The notes beneath the pieces are model-generated. The model was not told the origin of the DNA. It worked only from the letters and a program-made list of their open reading frames with translations, and ran no database searches. From NCBI RefSeq assembly GCF_023973825.1, contig NC_090124.1:561001-625000 (forward strand): a stretch of DNA of 64,000 nucleotides. The letters are read 5' to 3'. Both the position numbers and the translations under genes were made by a program. Of this stretch, positions 46,801 through 59,091 are shown one piece after another. Position 1 is the first letter of the stretch. Each line of letters starts with the position of its first letter. The DNA comes from Plasmodium brasilianum. Its lineage: Eukaryota; Apicomplexa; Aconoidasida; Haemosporida; Plasmodiidae.

Positions 46801-49649
46801 AAAGTATTATCATCCATACACTTTTTTGCACATTCATTTTTATTTTTTTTAATAAATGAAAAATTTTTCTCATTCATATTCGCGCTATTCATACTGTAAT
46901 TTACAATGCTACCACTGTTTACACCACTTATATTATTCTCCACTGTTTTATCTGCAATGGAAACATTTAAATTATTGTCATCCGTCAAAGTAATATCGTT
47001 ACTATCATTTTTATGAATATTCTCATCATTGTTTAAATTGCTGCATGTTGTATCAATATTATTTCTACTATTCAAATTCTCCAAGCTTGTACCCTTGAAA
47101 TGTTTGCTAAAATTAAAGGCATTAAAAGTAACACCTATACCATGACTATTTTCATTCTGTATAACATGGTTCATATTTCTATTCAAAATTCCGCTGCAAG
47201 TATCACTATCATCCATAGATACTATAAAAATGTTATCTTTTTCTCCATAATTTCCTTGCTCATCACCACTATAAATATTATTATTACCTTCTCCATGCAT
47301 TTCAAAATCCATGGTCTTACTCAATTTCATTTTATCATAAAAACTCGAACAGCCTATCCGATTATTTTCCTTGCTTACAAAATTGTCGATCTCCTGATTA
47401 TACCTCCAATCAGTTCCGGTGTCATCGAAATTTAAAAAAGACAAATTTTCTTGAATGTTCAAATTCATAGAAATATCTAAACCTTTTTCATGCAATTTTA
47501 TATTATCATCATGATGTTCATTTTTCCCCAAAATATCAGAATTACCCATATTCTTCAAGTTCGATTTAATATTTTTTCTCTTTTTAAAAATATCTTCCTC
47601 ATAATTCCTATGCATTACGTTCATATTTTCACTATCGTAATAATTATAATCTTGATATATTTCTTCATTTTCGTCCTCTTTGTTTTTACATGTATTTGTT
47701 AGAGTATTCCTGTATATAGTACTATCCGTCTTAATGTAATGTTCCTTCAAGTCTTTTGTGTTAACATGAACAGAACTATTGACTTTGTTGAAATTTTTGT
47801 TCATTAATGTAATATAATAATTCATATTACCATTAAATATCTTGTGCTGATTTTTAAAAAGGAAATGTTCATGAGATATATTTTTACACTCCTCACTGTT
47901 ATCAATGCCTACTGGACATTCATTCTTTCTACCATTAGTAACCCCAAACGAAGCAAAGGATTTATCGTTATAATTATCTACATTCACATTATTTAAATAT
48001 TTCTCACTCATTTTATTATAGTATTGATAATTCTTTTCATTACTTAAATTACTGTGTGATATCGTATTTTCCTCATACATACTGTCATATATATTACTGT
48101 CATTATTAATAATACTTTCATTACTTCTAACATTAGACACATGCGTACCTACATTATTTGTATCAAAACCATCCTTGCAAATGTTAGAATTGCTGTAATT
48201 GTTGCAACGTCTATCCTCCTTATACTCTAACACCCTGTAGTAATTTTCCTTATCATTTGACATGCTGTTATAGCTACTACTCACAGGAGCATAGTATTTG
48301 TTCTTATCATTACTCCTAGAATTTCTTGATATATTAAAATATTCTTCGCTATTTACATTATCGTCTATCATATTTGATTCAATCATGAGGATACCATCTT
48401 TAATACAATTTCTGCTTGTACTTACACTTGGCACATTTTCATCATTTTGTGAAATGTCGTTGTTGTTCTCCTCATCATTTTTACCCCTAAAAGTGTGCAT
48501 ACTACTGTTAACATTATCCTGCCAAAAATTACAAGACTCCATACAATTTATATTTTTCATATTATTATCTACATTTGCAAATTCATTTATTTGAAAATTT
48601 TTTTTTATATTTGAGTACATTTTTTCGCAACTTCCATTAACTTCTGTATGTAAAAAGTTATTCAAGTTTTTTGTTTTTCTTTTGTTTAAATTGTAATTCT
48701 TAAAAGTACTATTATTCGTGTTATTAAACCCTCCGCTACTGTTAATACTCTTCAAATTTGCGTTTCTTAGTTTAGGTATACCCCTTTTGGAAATATTGTT
48801 CATATTAACTGGTTTATTTAAGCCATTAGACGTATCAATTCTTTTCTTGTTCATATTTTTACTCGTGTTATAACTTAAATCACCACTCTTACTACTATTA
48901 CTAGCAATATTGTTACTATTACTGATATTATTTTTACAACTACTACTACTTCCATTACACTTATAATTATTCAGATGATTCTCTTCATCAAGCTCATCGT
49001 CTATAACACTACAGCCACCGTTACACTTGTCCTTTATAATTCTATGAACGTTCAACGGGACAAAAGCATTATCTAACATATTACTTTTACTATTTAAGTT
49101 ATGATTAATTCTGTTACAGTTCGAATAATTTATGCCATCGTTTGAATTAAAAAATAAATCTTGTTCACTAACGCTGGTTGCAGTGTTCAATTTTTCGAAA
49201 CTGCTAGATCCTTTACTACTGTAATAATTACTTTTATTCTTCTTCAAATCATTAAAAAGGCAATTATTATTATCATTATCATTAGTATTACTAGTACTAT
49301 TACTACCACCGTTATTATTATTGTTGTTATAACTCTTATTTATGTTATTCTCACTACATGGACTTCCAAAATTGTAAATACCTTCTACATTATTAACTTC
49401 ACTTGTTATCTTGTTTTGCTCTTTATTTTCATCTTTTACATTCACCTCCTCACTATTCGTTGTTCTGTATTTAATATTTAAAACATTTTCATAGTGTGAA
49501 TTCGATATGCTTGTCTTTTCACTCACATCTTGTTGATTACTCGGTTTCGAATTTGTATCAATCTCTTTATTACTTATAAGAAAATTATTTATTTCTTCTT
49601 CCTGTAGATTAATAACACTTGATGGTGCATTTTTGTAAGTATCATCCAT
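43866..49649 (-). CDS. Large Asn-rich protein with C-terminal KH domains
   Basis: A single exon of 1927 residues. Residues 1 to about 1620 are dominated by Asn/Ser/Asp low complexity with poly-Asn runs and no recognised fold. A short coiled coil follows at about 1640-1675 (VELQNIINSLKIKNRQLEKE). Residues about 1748-1825 form a KH domain: KLKIAAQRDISGSFMGPKG carries the GxxG loop as GPKG. A second KH-like unit at about 1828-1905 starts CCIYLVAPFECVQKLLADGC and lacks a classical GxxG. KH domains bind single-stranded RNA, so an RNA-binding or translational-control role is likely; the target is unknown. The start is the first ATG of the open frame. Its upstream region is exceptionally long, shared head-to-head with the CELF-like gene. 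Confidence 0.85.
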   Translation of the reverse strand: MDDTYKNAPSSVINLQEEEINNFLISNKEIDTNSKPSNQQDVSEKTSISNSHYENVLNIKYRTTNSEEVNVKDENKEQNKITSEVNNVEGIYNFGSPCSENNINKSYNNNNNNGGSNSTSNTNDNDNNNCLFNDLKKNKSNYYSSKGSSSFEKLNTATSVSEQDLFFNSNDGINYSNCNRINHNLNSKSNMLDNAFVPLNVHRIIKDKCNGGCSVIDDELDEENHLNNYKCNGSSSSCKNNISNSNNIASNSSKSGDLSYNTSKNMNKKRIDTSNGLNKPVNMNNISKRGIPKLRNANLKSINSSGGFNNTNNSTFKNYNLNKRKTKNLNNFLHTEVNGSCEKMYSNIKKNFQINEFANVDNNMKNINCMESCNFWQDNVNSSMHTFRGKNDEENNNDISQNDENVPSVSTSRNCIKDGILMIESNMIDDNVNSEEYFNISRNSRSNDKNKYYAPVSSSYNSMSNDKENYYRVLEYKEDRRCNNYSNSNICKDGFDTNNVGTHVSNVRSNESIINNDSNIYDSMYEENTISHSNLSNEKNYQYYNKMSEKYLNNVNVDNYNDKSFASFGVTNGRKNECPVGIDNSEECKNISHEHFLFKNQHKIFNGNMNYYITLMNKNFNKVNSSVHVNTKDLKEHYIKTDSTIYRNTLTNTCKNKEDENEEIYQDYNYYDSENMNVMHRNYEEDIFKKRKNIKSNLKNMGNSDILGKNEHHDDNIKLHEKGLDISMNLNIQENLSFLNFDDTGTDWRYNQEIDNFVSKENNRIGCSSFYDKMKLSKTMDFEMHGEGNNNIYSGDEQGNYGEKDNIFIVSMDDSDTCSGILNRNMNHVIQNENSHGIGVTFNAFNFSKHFKGTSLENLNSRNNIDTTCSNLNNDENIHKNDSNDITLTDDNNLNVSIADKTVENNISGVNSGSIVNYSMNSANMNEKNFSFIKKNKNECAKKCMDDNTLICAVNLEHLDKKEKNSNNVKKVKKKNTDIKNVKNNIHINDKSNINNNSSCKSNIKDNSNEGISKTTKKGNKESTTTNISANVAKTSELILCKTNMNNLITSDISSVINDSTKKVDLKNVDENNNGSCNSNNIDDVDKENIDNENIGDDNNGKMYNKMDKRSSINSSDNVQLKIISNFSNDSTNNTSSNRTSNNIINDSNSGNDNENDMVADDNSNDGNNSRSNNSTNKNSLRVPEGNSDLVNDEPANCNVSNYDIANYDIAKYDIANYEPANYDHFKFDNYSFKSEMIRNYKSRNNGFLKFSSSNLLNSKFNECSNSNSFMHNRYNTDEKGNGSLPNSLQAINKFNKNAGKYSSNIIRENNFNIYSSNMDDGMHMDRKILHPPDFLNVTNNNNGSNNNNDSKDNNNNNNKDSNDNKDSNDNNHNIHNNNIYDVGIEMHGGYYLPITNNPLENDGNINLSINEKDKEIMNPIFCCNKQSIKNDHGMNSDTFCSIPNNLSDEKNDDIMFNTNNKLDKYNDINNGKNMYLPHLGIRGNMYNTHNNNLKTNEENIFYSVDDEQNIVYKNMENVHNFTDTMINSATNKCIYNEINNLQPNSDNDLYIMGNSECMFNNIEDDIYNELSNLQGNEIKCNRHSNNSQNNNSNNDIGNISGSLCNNLIDTDKYDTNMNRIESNMEFILGDNEDLDKQSRAMMRNDKIVELQNIINSLKIKNRQLEKELTDVKNMHLKKKQSMILKSLNNKIDDISSYSTLKDNTNNSDCDSADYSNKYIQNILNDKEKYNYDTKISIQKFHLAYTNNSIGKLKIAAQRDISGSFMGPKGIHVKTIKSSLHISVYKSAKDVWFPGFADSHVFLLKGNIFGILRACQLLYHYVKSKMSSSKCCIYLVAPFECVQKLLADGCKRMAIIKEECGADVRLGNLYVQVHEGFTERLMEIRGNEVSVDCALEKLVIFMQSCFSVQSYDYELLKYPCRSVLNLQ
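45981..46052 (-). repeat. 15-bp coding repeat YDIAN/YEPAN
   Basis: About five in-frame 15-bp units encode the pentapeptides YDIAN, YDIAK, YDIAN, YEPAN. They stand out from the surrounding Asn/Ser noise because the period is exact and nearly identical at the base level. Confidence 0.9.
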
Positions 49650-50448
49650 CTTCTGTTTTGCTAATTCTTAGTTTATTTTTTTAAAAGTGACTATTTACCC
49701 TAGTTAGTATTGTGCTCATAATACTACAAAATTTAAAACGGTTCTTAATCTAATGCAAATATGAAAATTCGTATATGTCACATACGTATATATATATATC
49801 TTTAGATGTATAGATATGTACATACATATACATGTGTACATGTACATATACATACGCTATTATAAGAATAGTGAATACCAACACACACGTCTAGAAGATA
49901 AGAAAAATATATTCAAATATATTAAAAAATTTGTCTTACGCTAAGCAACTGCTATATTTGTAATTTAAATTGTTTTAATATTATAACATTCAAAAATTAA
50001 TAAAAAAATTATAATTCATTTACTTTTATAATTTATTTATAAATTTTACAGATGGATACATATATAAAGATTGCTATAACAAACTATAATCGTCACAAAG
50101 AAAAGGTTGTCAAAGTTAATAAAAAACAAATGGAGCAAGGAAGCGAGATGGGGATAAAGATGGAAGGAAAAAAAAAAAATTGAAAAAATAATAAACTATT
50201 TACGAAAGGCTTCTATAATTATAAGGTTTCTTAGGCATTAATAAAAAGTGTATAAATTAATAATTAGAATTTTTATTAATTCATAAGAACACAGTCATAT
50301 ATACAGATATATATGCACTATTTAACAAAAAGCAAATAAAAACATGAAATAACATAGAACACCAAAATATAACATGGGTAAAACGGAAAAAATGCAAATA
50401 TTTCTCTTACATAATATCGAATCTCAATCTTATGCATACACACTTATT

Positions 50449-50493
<45 letters not shown>

Positions 50494-53400
50494 ACGTATA
50501 AAAAGACAAAGCTAAAAGCTCTTTTAAATATTCCCTATACATAAGACTTCTACAAAATATGTAATATTTGTGTTTAAAATAACTATAATAAGTATCACAT
50601 ACAAGTATATTTACATATACATATATAAACAAAAAGCTGCAAAAAATGGTTCGAATATTTAAATTTAGTCAGAAATTGGTAATGGGGTGTAAATTAAAAA
50701 TATAAGATGCACTTATAAAAAAAAAAATAAAACAACAGAATTTTTTTTTTTCTTTTTATCTTTTTTTTTTTTTTTTAAAAAAAGCTGTATACATACATAT
50801 AAGTTTAAACACATGAAATTATCTAAATCTAACTATATAATCTTTCAAAAATAAAATAAATTACATAATTTATAGATATTGAGAGGTTATAACCAACTTT
50901 TCATATTTACATTCGGTTAAATGAAAAATTTACATTTTATGTATTAATTGTCACAACACACATACATATATAAGTAAACACACACATGTAAAAAGATAGA
51001 TAATAAAAGCATATTTGTATAATAAAATATTAATAGATGAAGTATTTTTTTATTTTATTATAGTCTATTTTGTTTTGTTTTATTTAATTTTTTTTTTTTT
51101 TTTAATAATTATCATAAAAAGAAAAGATCTCAAGAACTACATATCAAAAACTTTTACAAAAAAGTATGATAATTTTAATACAAAATAAATAAATTTGAAT
51201 GAAAAATTAAGAAAAATAAAAATGTTCATGCAAAATAGGATATGTCAAAACACATATATTTACTACATAATAATAATTACATTTAATAGTAATTCTATTT
51301 AAAAGAATGAATAGATGTATGTAAGAATATATTATGCACACTATAATTATTTATGTATTTGTTAAATTATTACACATTTAACATTACTCAATAATCTGTT
51401 ATATTCAAATAAAATTTACTTATCTATATACATATGCATAACTCTAAGTATATTTTTTTTTTTTTTTTGTAGCAGGTGCTAACTTGTTCATTAAAATTAC
51501 ATATGTTCATATACATATATCTATACACATATATATACATACATACATGCATACATACATACATATATATATATACACATACATGCCTTTACATAAGTAT
51601 GCCTATATATGTATGTACATGTGTATTTGCAAGATATATAATCATACTCAACATTATAATATATATATACATACATTACACATTTATAAAATTAAAAAAA
51701 AGGTAAATATATATTTAATTTAGTCTGCCTTAGCATTTTGCTATAAATGTTATATAAATAAAAAAAAAAAATCTTTAAAAATTAATAATATTGAAAAGCA
51801 TGAATTAAATTGTCTATAAAATAATTTTGATGTTAAAGCATAGAATAAACACTCATATGAAAAAAAAAAAAAAAAAACAAATACATAATCACTTAAATAC
51901 ACACGTCCAATTAAGTATACATACATTAATTTTATTTATTCAATAAAATATATTTTCCATGTAACCTCAACAACAATAAACAGTTCTATAAACATATGGA
52001 CAAAAAAAAAAAAAAATTCTGATTAGAGAATTATTGTTAATGTATCATTATTATTATCAATAATATTCTTAATTGCATTTATTTTATACTTTATTATTTT
52101 TATTTTTTTTGTATGTTTATACCAGTTTTGCACATACGCGTTAGAATGCAATAAATCTCACACTTTAGAATACGTATTCTTGTATATACATATAAACACA
52201 TATATAGATATATGCAGATTATTATCTCCAGAGATATATATATAATAGTGGTATGAATTTACCTACATAAGAATATTTATATATATACCCATATTTATAC
52301 ACATGTACTTATTTTTTGATGCATGTACACAAAGAAAAATTTGTATTATATAAATTAACACATTGTGCATTCATATGAAAATTATTAATAATTTATAAAT
52401 TAATAACTAAAAATACATACATTTCTCATAAATTCAACATGTGTAATATTTATAAAGAATATGTGTGTGTACGTGTGTAAGTTTGTGTGTGTGTCTGTAT
52501 GTACATTTGCATATATATAATTCTAATAATAAATACAGAATTTTCCACATATTTTTGTTGTGCATATACTTTTTTAATTAAAAAGTATTATTAGTATTAT
52601 TTTATTATTTTTTTTTTTTTGTTTTAAAATTTGTAATACAATAAAATATTTGAAAATATTGCTTAATATATAAATGTATTAAAACGTAATAGTTAATAAA
52701 TTTAAAAAACATAAAAATATTAAATAAATATAGGTATATTTCCAATTTTTTTTTTTTTTTTTCGTTCTCTTTTTCTCTTTTTTTTTTAAATAAAACTATA
52801 TTTATTGGTTAAAATAAATAGATGATAAAAAAAAAAAAAAAAAGGTACATGTAATAGCATTATCACGGAAAAGAAATATAATATACTATTTTTAGTTAAA
52901 AGAATGTTATTATATCTTTATTTATATATATATATATATAATATACATATATAAAATATGTGTAAAAAATGAATAGCTTAAAAAATAATATATACATTAT
53001 GCTTTTCATGCCTTTGTAAAAATAGAAGAATATATGTTATATATATATATATATATATAAATATTTACATTATAACACATAATTTTGAATTGTGTAAAAA
53101 CTGTTTTCATAAACTACTGTAAATAAATTCATTACATATAAATTTTACATTAAAACTAATTTTCTAGATTTTTATAGGATTCTTATAAATGTATAAAACA
53201 CATTAAATAATATAAAATAATATTTCATAAAAATTTCCTTTTTAATTTGTTATAGTGTAGTTTGTATATATTTTTTATATATGACACACATATAATATTA
53301 TAAGCTTTATTCAAAGTTAAGATATACAATATACTATAATTTGGTAAAAAAATAATAGAAATAGTATCAAAACGTTTATTTCACTTTTTTTTTTCTAATT

Positions 53401-54153
53401 TTTTTTTCAATTATTCATATATTAGCACAATATTAATAAAAATGATTAATGCGAATGTATGCATACATGTACACTATACACTATATTACATATGTACATA
53501 TATACTCTTAAGTATGTACGCGCGTATGCACTTATGTATACACTTATACACTTACGTATATACACTTCCGTATACACCTACGTATACACTTATGAATACA
53601 TTTATGCATATATTATATATGTATATATTATATATTAATATATATACGTAATATACGTATGCATACACGTATAAGTGTACACATATAATTTATATATGCA
53701 TTCATATAAATATATTTATATATACATTACTATTAAAAGGTTATTATTGTGTATCACTAAAAGTATTAGATAATTAGTAATGTATTATAAAAAATTTTTA
53801 AATAATTTTATTTACAATATATTTAAAATACTATTTCTTGCATTTTCATTTATATATGATTAGTCAAATAATTCGGAAAATATTTTATGCTTTACATTAA
53901 TAAATATTTATAAATGATCATAAAAATGAGCTTTCCATATTTTATATTTCTGCATGCGAATCGAGAAAAATATGAAATTTAATATACTATTTTTAACACT
54001 TAAAAATTATGAATAGACTGATAAGATAAAAAATAAAATAATAAAATAAATTTTTTTTTACTATGAAGTTAGCACAGTAATATTATACTATTATTAAATC
54101 TGTATTACAAGTAATTTAATAATACATAAAAAAAATACTTTATTTTAAAGAAA

Positions 54154-54161
54154 TGCATGCA
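54154..54161. promoter_or_regulatory. TGCATGCA palindrome (possible ApiAP2 site)
   Basis: A perfect copy of the palindrome recognised by some Plasmodium ApiAP2 factors lies in the 13-kb divergent region, about 4.5 kb upstream of the KH gene. A related GCATGCAT occurs near 56233. One octamer is weak evidence for function. Confidence 0.3.
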
Positions 54162-56782
54162 ATTTACATATATATATATTTATATTTTACATTTATTTTA
54201 CATACATTTTTATACCCACCTTTTAAGTACACTTTACAAGCGCATTACATACTTATATCATATACACTATAAATAAGAAAGAAAAAAAAAATACTCCAAA
54301 AATGGTTATAACTTAACATTATTAAGCTATATATTACCATATACATATGTACATATATATAAAAATATGTATACGTACGTACATATGTGTTAGTTTGTAC
54401 CAAAATAATATTTCATTTAACAAAAAATGTAAAATTGAAAAAGCGGCAAACACAAAAATGATTTTTATTACTTTTTCCTTGTACTTTGGTATTTGCTTTA
54501 ATTCCTTTTTCAAGTTATCTGATACCTATCTTTAAATATTTTTTTGTAATATATATATAAATATATATGTTTGGAATAGGTCTGTTCAAAGCTATTTTCT
54601 TCTGTATTGTGGTAAGAAATATACGAATGGTCGTAATTGACTGTTAGAAAATTTACGTTTTTAATAAATATTATAACTATTCGGTTTTCACCTATTTTAC
54701 TTTTGAATTTATGGATTTGTTATTTCTTTTTAAAAAAGGAAAAGAAATAAAAAATTAAATGAATAAGTAAAACACCAAGTATAAAAAGGAGTTAAAGCAC
54801 TTATATATTTGGAAATTTATGTGCGTATGTGCATATAATTTTGTATATACATGTTTATAAATACATGTAAGTTCTGTCACATTCGATTTTATGCGTAATA
54901 CACATATTTCCATAAGATACAACCCGATATAATCATAATAAAACATTTACACCACTAAAAGAATAGTAGATGTTTATTCATCGTATTTACTATTGTAATA
55001 ATATAAACTCATAAAACGCAAAATAATAATAATAAAATGATAATAGTTAATGCTATATACTCTTCAAGAACTAACATTATTTCTTTTTATATAATAATTC
55101 ATATGAAAATGTGCATTAAAATTTTAAAGCTCTTTTAACTATTTTCCTTTTTAATAAGGAAAATACATTTTTATTACTGCATCAAATATAAAGACAAAAA
55201 GAGGGTATATTAAAAAAGAAAAAAAAACGCATCAAACTTATACAATAAATTAAAATATTATAATACGCTATAATAAATTTATATTAATTTTGTTATTACG
55301 CTTAATGTAATGTATTTTATTTTTACATATGCATTTTTACTATATTATATTTGGATCGACATAATTTTTTTTATCATTCATATTTGCATTTTGCGTCGAC
55401 ATATCACAATTTTTTCAATTTCAATTGATAATTTCAAAATAAATTTAAATTATATATTAATGCTTTTTTAAAGGAAGATATATCGAAAAATTGTGTATAT
55501 GTATATATATATATATATAACGATGATTTAATTTATTAAAAATTGGAAATCAAAACGGCTTTGCTATTTTTGCACTTACATGTGTATGTAAATGTGTGAC
55601 TTCTGCTTTCAATTTTTTCCTTGTATTATCACTACTCCTTTCTCTGTTATTTTTATATTAAGTGCATTAAAAAAAAGATTATCACCCTTTTTTATAAAAA
55701 ATCCTTTAAAAAAAAAAAAGCAACCAAGACACAAGCGCGTGTTAAGCAAAGACACATTGATTAATTAAAAAAATAAAGTAGCGAAAAAATAAAAAAATTA
55801 AAAATTAAGCATCAAAAAAAAGGTGTAAACATATAAAAAAAAAAGAATATTGCATTTTATTTTGTATTGAGTTCCCCTTTCTGTATTAAGCACATATATA
55901 CATATATATATATTTTTTTTTTTATCGGATTTAACGAGACACGGTTTTTTGAAAAGAGTGCTTAAAAGAATAATTTTGCGAATTATTGATAGTAAAATGT
56001 AATGTGCAAAATTCAATTCTTAAAAAAGACATTCGTGTGTTGTTTTTTAAATAGTAAAGAGGTAAATTTATTTTTTTTTTTAAATTTTATATTTACATTT
56101 TACACTTAATACTTGCTTATGTGTTCTACTGAAACAACAGCTTAATCCTTTATGTTTCAAAAATATTTATTTATGTATATATAATTGCAATTATATTATA
56201 TATGTATGTACCCATATTATAATAATAAATAGCATGCATTTTTTGTTTTTATTTTTGTTATAAAAGAAATTTTTAAATATTATTAATTCATCAATTAATT
56301 TACCTTTTCCCAAGTTCCCTCCTCTTTTTAAAATTACATGTGAATTTAAGTGTGCAAATTCCCCGTTTAAAATAAATGATTCGTTAAATAATCAAATTAA
56401 ATATTTAATGTTTATTAAAAAAAAAAAATAATAATAAATTAAAAATATAAAATGCTTTCTGCGTTCTTTCAAAGGCATATACAATTTTTTTTTTTTTTTT
56501 TCCATAAGCATTTAATTTTTTTTTTTTGTAAATAAAGATTTGTTAGTTCATACTTGTTTAAATATAAAAATTCTCCACATTTTAAATAATTTCTCCAATT
56601 TTTGTTTACATATTAACTCAATTTTTTAAAAAGAAGGAAATATAATAAAATGTTAAAAAAATAATTAAGATAATTATTGAAAAAATATGGAAAAGTGTCG
56701 TAAACGCGTTTCACCCTTAAGCAGTAAAAACTTGAAATAGCGATTAAGTATTTTCATGTATACAAATATATGCAATCATGAG

Positions 56783-57031
56783 AATACATACATAAACATA
56801 CAAACATAAATGTACATACCTGAACATGCGTACATAAAGATACATACATAAACATACATACATAAACATACGTATATAAACATATGTACATAAACATACG
56901 TACATAAACATACGTACATAAACATACGTACATAAACATACGTACATAAACATACGTACATAAACATATGTACATAAACATATGTACATAAACAAATGTA
57001 CATAAACGTACGTACATAAACATACATACAT
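56783..57031. repeat. 14-bp minisatellite
   Basis: About 17-18 tandem copies of the unit ACATAAACATACGT, most exact in the centre and degenerating at the edges. Because 14 is not a multiple of three, all three minus-strand frames stay open across it, which produces spurious ORFs. Confidence 0.93.
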
Positions 57032-58524
57032 AAATCTAAGCATATACAGCTGGAATGGAATTTTAAGTTCGTTATAATTCATTTTTTAAAGCGTGCATAT
57101 AGTACCAAATAAAAAATACACGTGGGTTTATATATTTGGAAAAATACAACATAATGAAAAAAGGGGAGTAATAATGTACACCTCCATTCAAATTTTTAGT
57201 TAATAAGTTAACATAGTTTCATAAAATAATTTCTTTTCTTAATAAACCAAAATAGCAAGAAATCGAAGAATGTAGTTATCTCTTTTTTTTTTTTATTTAA
57301 AAAAAATACAAGTTACTTTTAAATGAAGTACCTTTATGCTCTGCCTCCTTATAAAGGAATGTTCCTTTGTAAATAGCTACATTCTTATATTTTTTTTTTT
57401 TATATATAAAGAAATTATCAATGTAAAAATTAATTTCACGTTGTTTTTTTCATCATTTTTTTGAGTTCATTTCTGCTTTATTTAGGGGTGTACAGTCAAT
57501 TGAGAATTTTGAAAATAATCAAAAATTAACCGTAAGAAACTTGGTATATATGTACGTACGACTTATATATATATGTTTACATACATATATATGACAACTG
57601 AACGCCTATATTTCCTTACACAAGTAGGCACTTACAAATCTACATCCACACGACGTAAACATTTCTGTTGAGGTTATTTGTGAGCATTTATGCTTTCATG
57701 CCTTAAAAAACTAAGTATTATAGAGGCATAATAACAATTAAATTCTAATCGACATTTCGTTGGGAATGGGTTTCGCGTAAAAAAGAGAAGAAAGGAAAAG
57801 GGTGCCAATAGGAAATGCTCAACTGTAATGAGAAGTATATTATTTTTATCAGCAATTTTATTTTATTATAATTCTACCTTATTTTATTTTTTTTTTTATA
57901 ACTGACTTTTACTATTCCATCAGTAGTACATATTTTACGATGCTTGTAGCTAGATAAATTTAAGTAATTTTTGAAAAAGAAAAATGCGCTAAAATTTACA
58001 TTACTAAATCCTACATTAATTTTTGTTTAATCGAAATCACTTAAACGCAAAAAAAAAAAAAAAAAAAGAATGAAATAAATAAAGAACTAAAGAAGTAAAA
58101 AAGAAAAAAAATTGAATTATAGCAAATATTAATTTGTCGAATTGATTCTACAAAGTATATACATACGCGTGGGTATACATATATTTGAAGTTGATTCGTA
58201 GGACATATCCCCTTTATGTTAACATGTATTCTACAACATTCCTTATATATTATCAGTGTACAATGTATTCCATTTGCGCAGATATTGCTTCATAAAATAT
58301 TCTTTTTTTATTATTTCCCCGTTTGTATTTTTATATATTTGGAGAACTCTTGTTTACCTTCTATTCCTTTATTTTGGGAATGTTCATTTTAGATGTTTTT
58401 GTAATATTTCCACATGACATATTTATAGCATGAACAACTTTGTGAAAATACTTCTTGATTATTACTTTTCTTCAGATAAGAATAATTTTTTTTTTTTCTT
58501 TTTTTTACTTCCCATCATCCTCTG

Positions 58525-59091
58525 TTATTTAAATATTTTTTTTTTTTTTTTTTTTTCCTGGCTTGTTTCTGTTAAATTCAGCTTTTTCTCAAAAATATAT
58601 GTTTTATTTAATGTATCTTCCTTTGCGAGAGGTATGACTATATCAAAAAGATTTTCTACAGATATAGAACTTTTATCATAAGAATGCTTGCCCTTATCTA
58701 CCTGACTCCATTGATCTCTACACTCTTTTGTTGTATTCTCTTTATGAAACCTTCTATATGAGCCATCAGTTTTGTCTTTTTTACTGTTCGAAAAAAAATG
58801 TTCCAAGACTTTTATGTTTTCTAAATTTTTGTAACTTTTTCTTCTTCCTTTTCTTCTCCTTCGATTTTCCCACCTTAAATCAACTTCCCTTCTTATGCTA
58901 GTTTCAAAATTATTTATATATTTGTCTTGTATATTAAGACTATCCTCTGTTGTGTAATATAAATCGAAAACTTTAAAACTAATGTTTGTTTTTCCTGTGT
59001 TGGAAAATTCTATTTCGCTTTGATCTATTACATACTTCTCTGGAGTACACACATGTACACATATAGAATAATAATGTTTTATTAAATTCAT
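58525..59091 (-). CDS. Putative small protein, function unknown
   Basis: An ATG-initiated ORF of 188 residues inside the 13-kb A+T-rich region, where stop codons are frequent and long frames are not expected by chance. Composition is protein-like: an N-terminal part with ICVHVCTPEKYVIDQSEIEF, a basic cluster RRRRKGRRKSYKN at about 78-90, then an acidic/basic tail ending in poly-Lys. No domain or signal peptide is recognised. The basic cluster would suit nuclear or nucleic-acid targeting. The Lys run at the end comes from an A homopolymer, so a slipped frame could extend or change the C-terminus, and further exons may be missing upstream. Confidence 0.5.
   Translation of the reverse strand: MNLIKHYYSICVHVCTPEKYVIDQSEIEFSNTGKTNISFKVFDLYYTTEDSLNIQDKYINNFETSIRREVDLRWENRRRRKGRRKSYKNLENIKVLEHFFSNSKKDKTDGSYRRFHKENTTKECRDQWSQVDKGKHSYDKSSISVENLFDIVIPLAKEDTLNKTYIFEKKLNLTETSQEKKKKKKIFK

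Noticed and set aside
46045..46899. 284-codon Leu/Ser-rich plus-strand ORF
   Set aside because: It is antisense to the Asn/Ser-rich region of the KH gene; Asn codons read as Leu/Ile/Phe on the other strand.
56783..57031. Regular array resembling a CRISPR locus
   Set aside because: The units are contiguous with no unique spacers, and the genome is eukaryotic.
56744..57082. Three overlapping Tyr/Val/Met/Cys repeat ORFs
   Set aside because: They result from a 14-bp minisatellite without stops in any frame; no protein is implied.
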